Source: Holophagaceae bacterium (GTDB lineage: Bacteria; Acidobacteriota; Holophagae; Holophagales; Holophagaceae). From it: a stretch of 42,007 bases of DNA. A model generated the notes under the pieces. That model searched no databases. It worked only from the letters and a program-made list of their open reading frames with translations, and was not told the DNA's origin. Below are positions 17,132 to 25,637 of the stretch, in pieces. Location: assembly GCA_025358435.1 (NCBI GenBank), contig JANYJQ010000117.1, forward strand, positions 1 through 42,007, read 5' to 3'. The position numbers and the translations under genes are program-made. Within the stretch, counting starts at the first letter, position 1, and each line of letters opens with the position of its first letter.

Positions 17132-18112
17132 TCAGATCGGCTGGGGGAGGTACCACGCGACGGTGGCCCGGAGCCCGGATTCGAATATGTGCTCGGGCCT
17201 CCAACCCAATTCCCTTTGGGTTTTGGTGGCGTCGATGGCATAGCGCCGGTCGTGGCCCGCGCGGTCCTCGACAAAGGCCTTCAGCTTGCGGCTGGTCCCC
17301 TGGGGGCGGCCGAGATGAGCATCCACTGTGTCGCAGAGCAGGTCCACAAGGTCGAGATTTCTCTGCTCGTTGTCGCCGCCCACGCAATACGTCTCGCCTG
17401 CAACGCCATTCAACATCGCCACCTCCAGGGCAAGGCAATGATCCTCCACATACAACCAGTCCCGCACGTTCTGCCCATCGCCGTAAATGGGTATGGGCTC
17501 GCCTTTCGCCATGCGCGTGATCGCAAGCGGAATCAGCTTTTCGGGGTGCTGCCGCGGTCCGTAGTTGTTCGAACAGTTCGTGGTCACCACGTTCATCCCG
17601 TAGGTGTGGTGGTAGGCCCGCACAAGGTGGTCGCTGCCGGCCTTGCTGGCGCTGTAGGGGCTATTCGGCGCGTAGGCCATGCCCTCGTGGAACTTGCCGG
17701 TCTCGCCCAGGGAGCCATAAACCTCATCGGTGCTGATGTGGAGAAAGCGGCAGGCTTGGTCGCCTGCCCAGGCTTGCCGAGCAGCTTCCAGCATTGAGAA
17801 GGTACCCACCAGGTTGGTCTGGATGAACTCCGCAGGACCCGCAATGCTGCGGTCCACGTGGCTTTCCGCAGCCAGGTGGAAGATTTTCTTCACCTTGTGG
17901 CGTTCGATCAGGTGGCGTGCCAATTCAAGATTCTGGATATCGCCAACCACCAGATCCACGCCTTCCAGGCCCTCGATCTGGTGTGGATCCGCGGCGTAGG
18001 TGAGCTTGTCGAGCACCAGGATGAGGTCCCCAGGATGCCGGCGGCGCCAGTGATGCACGAGGTTCGAACCAATGAATCCGGCTCCGCCGGTAATGAGAAT
18101 GGTCTGAGGCAT
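17132..18112 (-). CDS. rfbB: dTDP-glucose 4,6-dehydratase
   Basis: A 326-residue extended SDR that makes dTDP-4-keto-6-deoxyglucose, the second step in dTDP-rhamnose synthesis. The NAD motif GGAGFIGSN is at 9-17. The catalytic STDEVYG includes D129 and E130, and YSASK gives Y153 and K157. The HVDRSI segment that follows AAES is typical of RmlB. A GGAG site precedes the ATG at 18112. It lies in the same operon as rfbA, rfbC and rfbD, but after the RgpF-like gene. Confidence 0.95.
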   Translation of the reverse strand: MPQTILITGGAGFIGSNLVHHWRRRHPGDLILVLDKLTYAADPHQIEGLEGVDLVVGDIQNLELARHLIERHKVKKIFHLAAESHVDRSIAGPAEFIQTNLVGTFSMLEAARQAWAGDQACRFLHISTDEVYGSLGETGKFHEGMAYAPNSPYSASKAGSDHLVRAYHHTYGMNVVTTNCSNNYGPRQHPEKLIPLAITRMAKGEPIPIYGDGQNVRDWLYVEDHCLALEVAMLNGVAGETYCVGGDNEQRNLDLVDLLCDTVDAHLGRPQGTSRKLKAFVEDRAGHDRRYAIDATKTQRELGWRPEHIFESGLRATVAWYLPQPI

Positions 18113-18128
18113 GTCATCTCCGAAGGGC

Positions 18129-18923
18129 TCAATTCATCAGATTGAGATCAAATCCTGTGCTTTGGATGAGCCTTCGCAGAGAATCCATCCGGATCCCATA
18201 CGGGTTCTCCCTGAAGAGCATGATCTTGAAGTAAGGCATTCCCTCCAAGATCATCAAGTCAGGGTAGAACAGGGTTGGATTTTTCTTGGGACGAATCCGA
18301 TTCACCGCGGATTTCCGAAAAACGAGATTTTGCAAGAAGGGGCTTCTTCGATTGCCGTTCGGAAAGGCTGCGCCGCCCTGGAATCCGTTTTCCTGAAGGT
18401 AGGTTGTCAGGCCCAGTTCATAGGCAAGCACGACGTTGAGCCTGGAGCGATAGGGCAGGACGGATGAAAAGAATTCACGGAAACTGGACGATGAAAACAC
18501 CTGTTTCCGGAATACGAGGAAAAACGATTGCAGGTGAGGCAATATTTCCCTGGATTCCGTCATGCCCCAGAAATCGCAAGGCGTGCCGTCCATCCGTTGG
18601 AAAATGGGAGCCAGTGGATGGATCGGGCCGACAACGCTCGAATTCGTAAGAACCAATTCATCGAAGGATGAAAAATCAAGATCCTCCAACGCGTCCTTCC
18701 ACATCCCGAAATCCAATCCCCGGTTTTCATGTAGAAGTGTGCGCTCCACATAGGGAGCCACCTTTTCAACCTCTTCGGAGGGGAGTGGAGAATTGGAAAT
18801 GAAATGGATCCTGCCGCCCAACGCCTTGAGAGCTTGAAGATGGTACAAGATATAGGGTTTGACCCGGTTCTCTGCGTCAAAGTGGGCAAATAGGATCAAG
18901 CGGTTCAAAGCCCCTCCGCTCAT
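18129..18923 (-). CDS. RgpF-like rhamnan synthesis protein
   Basis: A 264-residue protein resembling the rhamnan synthesis F family (RgpF), involved in assembling rhamnose-containing cell-surface polysaccharide. Characteristic stretches are FISNSPLP (41-48), HENRGLDFGMWKDAL (65-79) and LTNSSVVGP (92-100). The ATG at 18923 overlaps the rfbD stop as ATGA; the longer in-frame extension into rfbD is rejected. Being locked between rfbD and rfbB supports a role in rhamnose use. It is shorter than full-length RgpF proteins and may be a single-domain form. Confidence 0.75.
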   Translation of the reverse strand: MSGGALNRLILFAHFDAENRVKPYILYHLQALKALGGRIHFISNSPLPSEEVEKVAPYVERTLLHENRGLDFGMWKDALEDLDFSSFDELVLTNSSVVGPIHPLAPIFQRMDGTPCDFWGMTESREILPHLQSFFLVFRKQVFSSSSFREFFSSVLPYRSRLNVVLAYELGLTTYLQENGFQGGAAFPNGNRRSPFLQNLVFRKSAVNRIRPKKNPTLFYPDLMILEGMPYFKIMLFRENPYGIRMDSLRRLIQSTGFDLNLMN

Positions 18924-19765
18924 TGAGCCAGCTTCGAATAATGCGCTACCACTTCCGCGAGGCCGTCGATCCATTCCCCCATGCAATCGCTCCCCAGCTC
19001 TTTCCGATGGGCTCCGTCAAGCACCGAATAGGCCGGCCGGGGAGCGGGGAGCGGATAGTCCGCAGTCGCGCATGGGCTTAGTCTGGCGTTGATTCCAGTG
19101 AGGCGGAATATTTCCTCTGCGAAGCCGTACCACGTCGTCTCGCCCCTGCAACTGGCATGCACCAATCCCTGCCAATCCTCCTCTATGGCCAGTTGAAGCT
19201 GGCGGGCCAAGGCACGGCAACTCGTGGGGGTGCCTCGTTGATCGTCCACGACCCGTAATTCCCTTCCCTGGCGTGCGGCGTTCACCATGGTCAGAAAGAA
19301 GTTCTTGCCCCAGGCGTCGTAGAGCCAGGCGGTGCGGGCCACCAGATGATTTCTTGAACGAAGGGCGGCCTGCTCGCCCAGCAGCTTGGTCCGGCCGTAG
19401 GCGCAGCGGGGTGCCACGGGGTCGGCTTCCAGATAGGGCCGCGTGCCCTGCCCATCAAAGACATAGTCTGTGCTGATCTGCACGAGCTTGGCACCGAGCC
19501 CGTCACAGGTTTCCGCCAGCCATGAGACCGCCGTTCCGTTTATGAGGGTGGCCAGCGCTTCTTCGGTCTCGCACCGGTCGACCTGGGTGAAGGCTCCAGC
19601 GTTGACCACCACCTCTGGTTTCAGTTCCTGCAGGACGCGCTGGATGGCTTCCTGCCGGGCGAGATCCAATTCTGCTTCCGGAGGGCAGATCACTTCATGG
19701 CCGGTCCAAGTTTCCCGAATGGCGCGGGCCAGCTGGCCGCTTCCGCCGGTCACCACGATCCGCAT
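18920..19765 (-). CDS. rfbD: dTDP-4-dehydrorhamnose reductase
   Basis: A 281-residue RmlD, the last step of dTDP-L-rhamnose synthesis. The nucleotide-binding TGGSGQL is at 6-12, STDYVFDG at 98-105, and the catalytic YGRTK gives Y123 and K127. Its start overlaps the rfbC stop by one base (TGATG), and its own stop overlaps the RgpF-like start. The chain of overlaps indicates one message. Confidence 0.93.
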   Translation of the reverse strand: MRIVVTGGSGQLARAIRETWTGHEVICPPEAELDLARQEAIQRVLQELKPEVVVNAGAFTQVDRCETEEALATLINGTAVSWLAETCDGLGAKLVQISTDYVFDGQGTRPYLEADPVAPRCAYGRTKLLGEQAALRSRNHLVARTAWLYDAWGKNFFLTMVNAARQGRELRVVDDQRGTPTSCRALARQLQLAIEEDWQGLVHASCRGETTWYGFAEEIFRLTGINARLSPCATADYPLPAPRPAYSVLDGAHRKELGSDCMGEWIDGLAEVVAHYSKLAQ

Positions 19766-20265
19766 CAGACGTAGATCCTTCGGGCAGCCTCATCCTTCAC
19801 GAAGGGATTCTCCGGATCATCCTCGTGGCGGATCTCGTCGATGGGTTCGAGCTTGCCTTCGCCCGCGAAGAGGCGGTTCGGGCAGTTGAGTACCCAGCCG
19901 GGCTCATGGCTGACGCAGCGATAGCAATGCACCACGCCCTTAGGGACGATCACTGAGCCAGGGTTGTTGAGGCCCAGGAAAAGCTCCATGCGGTTCAGGT
20001 AGCTGGGGCTGTCTGCTCGGTTGTCCCAAAGGGTCAACTTGAAATCGCCGGGTCCGACCCAGGCGAAGAGATCTGCCTGGTCGACGTGCTCGTGGGGCCC
20101 GCGCAGCACACCGGGACGCGTGACGCTGATGTAGGCCATGGCGGGATGGAACTCGGCGGTGAGTTCATCATGGCGGAAGATCTCCGCCAGCCAGCCGCGC
20201 TCGTCCACGAACTTCTTGATGGCCGTGACCTTCACACCTTCGATGGGACCCTTCTTGAACTGCAT
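19765..20265 (-). CDS. rfbC: dTDP-4-dehydrorhamnose 3,5-epimerase family protein
   Basis: A 166-residue cupin-fold protein in the position of RmlC between rfbA and rfbD. The family-defining RGLHYQ motif is altered to RGPHEH, keeping the catalytic histidine (H58). GVVHCYRC retains the second conserved histidine region (H113). Length is somewhat below the usual 180 residues. The start at 20265 overlaps the rfbA stop by one base; a longer in-frame opening into rfbA is rejected. Function as the rhamnose-pathway epimerase is likely from context, with the divergence noted. Confidence 0.85.
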   Translation of the reverse strand: MQFKKGPIEGVKVTAIKKFVDERGWLAEIFRHDELTAEFHPAMAYISVTRPGVLRGPHEHVDQADLFAWVGPGDFKLTLWDNRADSPSYLNRMELFLGLNNPGSVIVPKGVVHCYRCVSHEPGWVLNCPNRLFAGEGKLEPIDEIRHEDDPENPFVKDEAARRIYV

Positions 20266-21014
20266 CAGATCTTCCTCATGATGTTGGGAAAGGGCATGGC
20301 CTCTCCGAGCGCCAGTTCGTTGGCCTTGGCCAAGCTGGGGTAAGTGCCCGCATCGGACCACCAACCCTGGAAGGTGCCGAAACTCATCTGGCCCTTCTCG
20401 ATGTAGGCATTGTTGACGTCCGTGATTTCCATCTCGCCACGTCCGGAGGGTTTCTGGTGGCGGATGATATCGAACACCTGGTTGTCGTAGAAGTAGATGC
20501 CGGTCACCGAGAGATTCGATTTCGGCTCTTTGGGCTTCTCCTCGATGCCCACCACCCTGTCTCCCACCACTTCGGCTACGCCGAAACGGTGCGGATCCGT
20601 CACGGGTTTAAGCAGGATGCGGGCCCCCTGCCCCTGCTGCTCGAAAACCTTGAATTCATCCACCAGGCTGTCCTGGAAAATGTTGTCTCCCAGGATGACG
20701 CACAGGTGTTCATCGCCCGCGAAGTTCTCGCCCAGCGCCAGGGCCTGGGCGATGCCGCCGGCCTCGTCCTGGACCTTGTAGGTGAAATGGCAGCCGAATT
20801 CCTTGCCCGAACCCAGGCAGCCCACCACATCGCCCATATGCTCGGTTCCTGTGACAATGAGGATCTCTTCGGCCCCGGCTTCCTTCAGTTTCCAGACGGG
20901 ATGCCAAATCATGGGTGCATAGCCCACGGGGAGCAGATGCTTGTTGGTCACTTTTGTCAGTGGAAAAAGGCGTGAACCCGTGCCTCCAGCCAGCACGACA
21001 CCTTTGATTCGCAT
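20265..21014 (-). CDS. rfbA: Glucose-1-phosphate thymidylyltransferase (short form)
   Basis: A 249-residue nucleotidyltransferase that starts dTDP-rhamnose synthesis by joining glucose-1-phosphate and dTTP. The signature LAGGTGSRLFPLT (8-20) is followed by NKHLLPV (24-30, K25). ILGDNIF and VTGIYFYD are typical. The length is that of the short RmlA forms that lack the C-terminal regulatory part. The ATG at 21014 is chosen from the family N terminus and GGGGG upstream. It is the first gene of the polysaccharide operon. A divergent glycosyltransferase starts only about 32-41 bases away. Confidence 0.93.
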   Translation of the reverse strand: MRIKGVVLAGGTGSRLFPLTKVTNKHLLPVGYAPMIWHPVWKLKEAGAEEILIVTGTEHMGDVVGCLGSGKEFGCHFTYKVQDEAGGIAQALALGENFAGDEHLCVILGDNIFQDSLVDEFKVFEQQGQGARILLKPVTDPHRFGVAEVVGDRVVGIEEKPKEPKSNLSVTGIYFYDNQVFDIIRHQKPSGRGEMEITDVNNAYIEKGQMSFGTFQGWWSDAGTYPSLAKANELALGEAMPFPNIMRKI

Positions 21015-21046
21015 GTGACCCCCGTTGACGGTACTTTCATGATGAG

Positions 21047-21946
21047 GTGACATTCTTGCACGAAAACCAGGCCCCTGACGCACTCGTGCCCGCAGTGGTG
21101 CTGGTTCATTTCGGGCCACCGGAGCTCACCCGGCGGTGCCTGGAATCCCTTCGCGATGATGAAACTGAGCCTCACGCCGTGATTGTCGTGGACCACGGTC
21201 CAGAGCCGGGTCTCGGCAGCAGCCTTGAGGGCGCACATCCCCGACTGACAGTTCTCGATGATTTCAGCAATCCAGGCTTCGGGTGCGGGTGCAATCGGGG
21301 TGCTCAACATGCCTTCGCGGGCGGTGCCCCGGCCGTGTGGTTTCTGAACAACGATGCCGTGCTTGAATGCCCCACGCTGGAGCCTCTTTTTCGGATGGCG
21401 GAAGCGAATCCCCAGGTGGCCCTCTGGGGCACGCATCAAATCAACGGAAGCCGGCGGCAAGGCGCGGATCGCATGGACGGTTGGTATTGCCGTGGAGTTC
21501 ACAGTTCCCCGGTTTCACTGCCTCAAGGGTGCCGGCAGTTGGGACCCCGGGAATCCCTGAGCGGCGCTTCGATTCTGTTACTCCGCCAGGCCTGGGACCG
21601 AATCGGTCCCTGGCCCACCAAGTATTTCCTGTACTGGGAGGATGCTGCCCTTTGCCGAAAAGCCCACGCTCTCGGGCTCCCCATCGTTCTGACGCAGCTT
21701 CAGATCCTTCACCGCAGTGCCCGCACCGTCGGCAAACGGAGCCCGCTTCAGGCCTTCTACAGCGCACGGAATCGACTGCTGCTGCACAGAGAACTTTATC
21801 CGGAAGGGGGCTTCGAGCGCTTCTGGATCGCGTTGTATGTTCTCCAGATGCGTGTATTTCAAGGCCGCCTGAGGTTGGTGAGAGCTGCCTGGCATGGCAT
21901 ATGGGCTGCCCATCGGCTGGAGACCAAGCGGGATCCCCGTTATTGA
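21047..21946 (+). CDS. Family 2 glycosyltransferase
   Basis: A 299-residue GT-A enzyme related to rhamnosyltransferases such as those encoded near rfb genes. It has AVVLVHFGPPELTRRCLESL, VVDHGPEP, FSNPGFGCGCNRG and WFLNNDAV, followed by the EDAALCRKA segment. Its likely role is adding a sugar to the glycan built by the neighbouring operon. The start is uncertain: GTG at 21047 is given, but AGGTGA lies well spaced before a TTG at 21056, which may be the true start. It is transcribed away from rfbA. Confidence 0.85.
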   Translation: MTFLHENQAPDALVPAVVLVHFGPPELTRRCLESLRDDETEPHAVIVVDHGPEPGLGSSLEGAHPRLTVLDDFSNPGFGCGCNRGAQHAFAGGAPAVWFLNNDAVLECPTLEPLFRMAEANPQVALWGTHQINGSRRQGADRMDGWYCRGVHSSPVSLPQGCRQLGPRESLSGASILLLRQAWDRIGPWPTKYFLYWEDAALCRKAHALGLPIVLTQLQILHRSARTVGKRSPLQAFYSARNRLLLHRELYPEGGFERFWIALYVLQMRVFQGRLRLVRAAWHGIWAAHRLETKRDPRY

Positions 21947-22042
21947 ATGGGGCCACTGCGCATCATGCCTGGCCATCTCGATGCCCAAATTATTTTTTCG
22001 CAACGGCTTGACGTAGAATCAGGGAATGTTCAGAGGTTCCCC

Positions 22043-23017
22043 ATGCGCCTAGCACTGCTCCTTACAATCCCGGCCCTTGTGCTCGCGGCCCAGGATCCAG
22101 CCCAGCCCGCCATCAGCTTCGATGCGATGCACTTCGACTTTGGCAAGATCTCGCCGGACAAAAAGGTCAGCCACAAGTTCAAGGTCTTCAACAAGGGCAC
22201 GGCCATCCTCAGCATCACCGGGGTGAATCCTTCCTGCGGCTGCACCTACACCGCTCCAGCCAAATGGTCGCTGACGCCGGGCGAATCCACTGAAATCGAA
22301 GCCATCTTCAACCCGACCGGTTATCGCGGCCCCGTCCGCAAATCGTTGGTGGTGATTTCGAATGATCCGAAAAATCCTAGCCAGACCCTCACCTTCGAAG
22401 CGGACATCACCCAAGAGATCAATCTGAAGAGCAATTCCCTTTTCTTTCTCGACGTGCCCCGCACCAAACCCATGAATTCAAGCGTGCGTCTGGAAAGCGG
22501 CAATGGTGAAAAAGTGGAGATCACTGAAGTCAAGGCGGCAGGCGCTCCCTATTACCGCTTTTCCTACAAGAACGAAGGCCAGGATGCGGTTCTGGACATC
22601 ACCTTTGATGGCAAGCTGGTGCCGAGCGGCCAGCAGCGGGGCGCTGACACCATCACAGTGCGCCATACCAACCCGCGGGTCCCCCCCATCGTGCTCACCT
22701 CGCAATGGGAATTGAAGCCTGCCATTTCCGTAAGCCCCGACAAAGTGGTGTGGCAGGAACAGGCTGGCAAGGAATTGCGCACGAAACTCGTGCTGAAGAG
22801 CACCACCGGCAAGCCTTTTCTATTGAAATTCGAGAGCTGCACCAATGCCAATGTGCGCCTGGAGGGCCTCAGTAGCCAACCAGCCGCGCTGCAGGAATTC
22901 ACTGTCGTCCTGGGCAAGGGCGCCAAGCCTGGCACCACCAACGATTGGTTGACGTTTTCCACAAGCGACCCCGACCAGCCTCAGCTGCTAGTGCGCATTG
23001 CCGCCATCCTCAGCTGA
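22043..23017 (+). CDS. Exported DUF1573 family protein
   Basis: A 324-residue protein with a signal peptide (RLALLLTIPALVLAAQ, cleavage near 16). It contains repeated Ig-like beta domains of the DUF1573 type. The first has the hallmark FDFGKIS, F-VFNKGTAILSI and NPSCGCT (63-69, with C65 and C67). A second, more divergent domain follows. The start at 22043 is supported by AGAGG upstream and by the signal peptide. Function of the family is unknown; cell-surface or adhesion roles are plausible. Confidence 0.8.
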   Translation: MRLALLLTIPALVLAAQDPAQPAISFDAMHFDFGKISPDKKVSHKFKVFNKGTAILSITGVNPSCGCTYTAPAKWSLTPGESTEIEAIFNPTGYRGPVRKSLVVISNDPKNPSQTLTFEADITQEINLKSNSLFFLDVPRTKPMNSSVRLESGNGEKVEITEVKAAGAPYYRFSYKNEGQDAVLDITFDGKLVPSGQQRGADTITVRHTNPRVPPIVLTSQWELKPAISVSPDKVVWQEQAGKELRTKLVLKSTTGKPFLLKFESCTNANVRLEGLSSQPAALQEFTVVLGKGAKPGTTNDWLTFSTSDPDQPQLLVRIAAILS

Positions 23018-23021
23018 GACG

Positions 23022-23984
23022 GTGGAAGGAACTACTCAGGAGCCCCGCGCCCAAAAGCATCTCTTGGCGGTGTTCGGACTGCTCTCCACCGCCCTGGTGT
23101 GGGGCGGGACCTTCGCGGCTGTGGCCTACGCGCTCCGTGCGGGGCTTTCGGTCAATGCGCTGCTGAGCCTGCGATTCACCCTGGGTGCCTTGGCCCTGGG
23201 TGTTGTTCTGGTGGCTCTTCGAATCAAACCCACCCGACGGGAGATGCTGGATGGCCTGTGGCTGGGTCTGGTGCTCGCCACGCTCTTCTGGTTCCAAACA
23301 GATGGATTGCGCTTTACCACCACGGCCAAATCAGCCTTCATAACCGGGCTTTACGTCATTTTCACTCCGATGATTTCCATGCTGGTGGGAGACCGCCTCA
23401 GGGCTTCACACGGCATCGGGGCCGGTCTCGCGCTCACCGGATTGCTGTTGCTGGTCTACCAACCAAGCCTTTCCTTCGGCGGCTGGAACCGGGGGGATTC
23501 CGAAACCTTGGTGAACGCGATGCTGGTGGGCGTGCACATTGTCATGACAGGCCACTTCTCCCGCCGTGGCCGGGGCTGGGTGCTGGCCTGGAGCCAGGTG
23601 GCCGTGGTGGGGGTGCTTTTCTCCATCGCCGCCGCCTTCTCGCCCGCGCCCTACGGATTCCAGGGAATAACCGCCTCCTTCCATATTCCGGGCATATGGA
23701 TTGCGCTGGCCTATCTGGCGCTCCTCGCGACCACATTGGCCTTTTATGTTCAAAGCGCCATGCAGGCCTACGTGAGCGCCACAGAAACCGCAGTCCTGTT
23801 CTCAATCGAGCCAGTGTTCGCAGCCACCGTTGCCATCAGCGGATGGATTCCAGGCATAAAGGAACATCTGAGCCCAAGGCAGTGGGTTGGAGCCGCGCTC
23901 ATCGTCAGCGCGACCCTGCTCGCGGAACTGGGGCCAAGGCTCTGGAAGAGCCGGGACATCGCGGAGGAAGAGGCCATAGGGTAG
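23022..23984 (+). CDS. EamA/DMT-family membrane transporter
   Basis: A 320-residue protein with about ten membrane helices in two EamA repeats, the layout of drug/metabolite exporters. The opening LSTALVWGGTFAAVAYALR and the loop LRFTTTAKSAFITGLYVIFTP are typical. The second repeat has TETAVLFSIEPVFAA. GTG at 23022, five bases after the DUF1573 stop, is the likely start; a TTG at 22998 within the previous gene is an alternative. The substrate cannot be predicted. Confidence 0.85.
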   Translation: MEGTTQEPRAQKHLLAVFGLLSTALVWGGTFAAVAYALRAGLSVNALLSLRFTLGALALGVVLVALRIKPTRREMLDGLWLGLVLATLFWFQTDGLRFTTTAKSAFITGLYVIFTPMISMLVGDRLRASHGIGAGLALTGLLLLVYQPSLSFGGWNRGDSETLVNAMLVGVHIVMTGHFSRRGRGWVLAWSQVAVVGVLFSIAAAFSPAPYGFQGITASFHIPGIWIALAYLALLATTLAFYVQSAMQAYVSATETAVLFSIEPVFAATVAISGWIPGIKEHLSPRQWVGAALIVSATLLAELGPRLWKSRDIAEEEAIG

Positions 23985-24043
23985 AGGTTTGCAGTTGAAG
24001 CTCAGCGGACGATGGCGACTTCAAATCGGCAATCGGCTATTTT

Positions 24044-25210
24044 TCAGTCCACCCGGTCCACAACCACCAAGGTCACATCATCGCTGAAAGTCGCTGGGCC
24101 GTTGAAGGCTTTGACCTGCTCGATGAGCTGTATCGCCGCCTGCTCCGCATCGGTCGGAAGATCCTCACAAAAGCCCATGAGCCCTTCTTCGCCAAGGTAG
24201 GTGCGATTCTCCCGCTCCACTTCATCCAACCCATCCGTGAAAAGCACCAGGCGGTCACCTACGTGGAAGTCGGCGTGCTGGGAGGTGAATGGCAGATCTG
24301 CATCAATGCCGAGCATGAATCCTTTTCCGCTGAGTTGTTCCGGCTTGCCGATCTTGCCGGAATCGCCGGCCGGAATCTTGAAGGGCGCGGGATGCCCAGC
24401 CACGACATAGGCCATCTTGCCCGTGGCGGGGTCCAGATGCGCCAGGAAGGCCGTCGCGAACTGTTCGGCCAGGGTGTTCCTCGAAAGATCCTGATTCATG
24501 CCCACAGCCCAGGCAAGGGGATCAAGGCTCAAGCGAAGATGGCTTTCAAAGGATGTCTTCACCATGGACGAGATCAGGGCCGCCGTGACTCCGTGCCCGC
24601 TGACATCGGCGATCATCAAGGCTGTGCTGCCATCGGGCAAGGGCGCAATGGCGTAGATGTCGCCGCCGATGCCATCTGCGGGGAGATATCGGTGCGTGTA
24701 TTGGATGCCTGGCGCGATACCGGGGAGTGCCGGCAGCAGACCCATCTGGAGCCGGGCAGCCAGTTCCATCTCGCCGTTCACGCGATCCTGGAATTCTCTC
24801 AGCACGACATTCTGCCGCTTGATTTCATTCTGCATGGCGATGATGCGGAAAGCGCTGTCCACCTTCGCCATCACTTCCTGCGCATGGAAGGGCTTCGAGA
24901 TCATGTCGTCAGCGCCGATGTTCAAGCCGCCGATCTTGCTCATGCTGCCGTCAAGAGCCGAGACCAGCATGAAATAGATGTCTTTCGTGGATGCGTTGGC
25001 TTTCACCTGGCGGCAGAAATCATCCCCGGCCATCTCGGGCATCCGCAGATCGGAAATGATGAGATCCGGTTGGAGCTTGCTCATTTCCTCAAGGCCGCGG
25101 ATGCCATTCTCCGCCACAAGCACCTGGTAATCCGCGCGCTTGAGATAGAAGCTCAGGATGTCCCGGATGGGAGGCTCGTCATCCACCACAAGCACCACAC
25201 CCTTGCTCAT
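24044..25210 (-). CDS. Response regulator with C-terminal PP2C (SpoIIE) phosphatase domain
   Basis: A 388-residue two-domain protein. The receiver (about 4-120) has DDE at 10-12, phospho-acceptor D54 and K105 in SKPF. After a helical linker (about 125-155), a SpoIIE-type PP2C domain runs to the end, with GGDIYAIA, ADVSGHG, AGHPAPF, FTDGLDE and DDVTLVV. Such RsbU/RssB-type enzymes dephosphorylate a STAS protein when the receiver is phosphorylated. The STAS gene lies 88 bases upstream on the same strand, the expected partner. GGAG is found before the ATG. The convergent transporter ends 59 bases away. Confidence 0.88.
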   Translation of the reverse strand: MSKGVVLVVDDEPPIRDILSFYLKRADYQVLVAENGIRGLEEMSKLQPDLIISDLRMPEMAGDDFCRQVKANASTKDIYFMLVSALDGSMSKIGGLNIGADDMISKPFHAQEVMAKVDSAFRIIAMQNEIKRQNVVLREFQDRVNGEMELAARLQMGLLPALPGIAPGIQYTHRYLPADGIGGDIYAIAPLPDGSTALMIADVSGHGVTAALISSMVKTSFESHLRLSLDPLAWAVGMNQDLSRNTLAEQFATAFLAHLDPATGKMAYVVAGHPAPFKIPAGDSGKIGKPEQLSGKGFMLGIDADLPFTSQHADFHVGDRLVLFTDGLDEVERENRTYLGEEGLMGFCEDLPTDAEQAAIQLIEQVKAFNGPATFSDDVTLVVVDRVD

Positions 25211-25298
25211 GCTTGAAATGCTCCGGGACTAAGGGTGGATCAGTGTGGAGATGGCACTGGAATAGGGAATCTGGCGGCGCTAGGGCTCACCGAACCAA

Positions 25299-25637
25299 TC
25301 AAGCGCCTCTCAGGGCATCCTGCTCAGTGGTGAAGATGGAGAAATAATTCGTGAGATTGGTCTGGTCGAAGGTCTTCTTGACCTGGGCAGGGAGGCCGCA
25401 TAGGTGGAGTTTGCCGCTGCTCTTGTCGACACTGTTGCGTGCGGCCACCAGGAGGCCGAGTCCAGAGGAATCGATGAAGCTGACGCCTTCCAGGTTGATG
25501 ACCAGGAGCTTGGGCTGCTGCTGCGCGACAGTATCCCGGATCACGTCCCTTAGTTGGGCGGTCACCTCGAAGTTCACCTTGCCCTGGATGGTCACGATCG
25601 CGGCGTTACCCTCTTGGCGGGCCTGGATGTTCAACAT
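25299..25637 (-). CDS. STAS-domain anti-sigma factor antagonist
   Basis: A 112-residue single STAS domain of the SpoIIAA/RsbV type. The phosphorylation loop is FIDSSGLGLLVAAR (54-67), with S57/S58 aligning with the regulatory serine. In this family an anti-sigma kinase phosphorylates the serine and a PP2C phosphatase restores it. A strong GGAGG lies before the ATG at 25637. The upstream gene's stop overlaps the start by seven bases. The RR-PP2C phosphatase downstream is the likely activator. No anti-sigma kinase is encoded here. Confidence 0.9.
   Translation of the reverse strand: MLNIQARQEGNAAIVTIQGKVNFEVTAQLRDVIRDTVAQQQPKLLVINLEGVSFIDSSGLGLLVAARNSVDKSSGKLHLCGLPAQVKKTFDQTNLTNYFSIFTTEQDALRGA

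Noticed and set aside
17073-17438. An N-terminal extension of 122 codons on the large glycosyltransferase
   Set aside because: It runs through the end of rfbB in another frame, is Arg/Pro/Gly-rich, and has no similarity to transferases; the ATG at 17072 fits better.
24263-25216. A 317-codon open frame on the plus strand
   Set aside because: It lies opposite the response regulator-phosphatase gene, whose motifs are clear. The plus-strand product has no recognisable domain.
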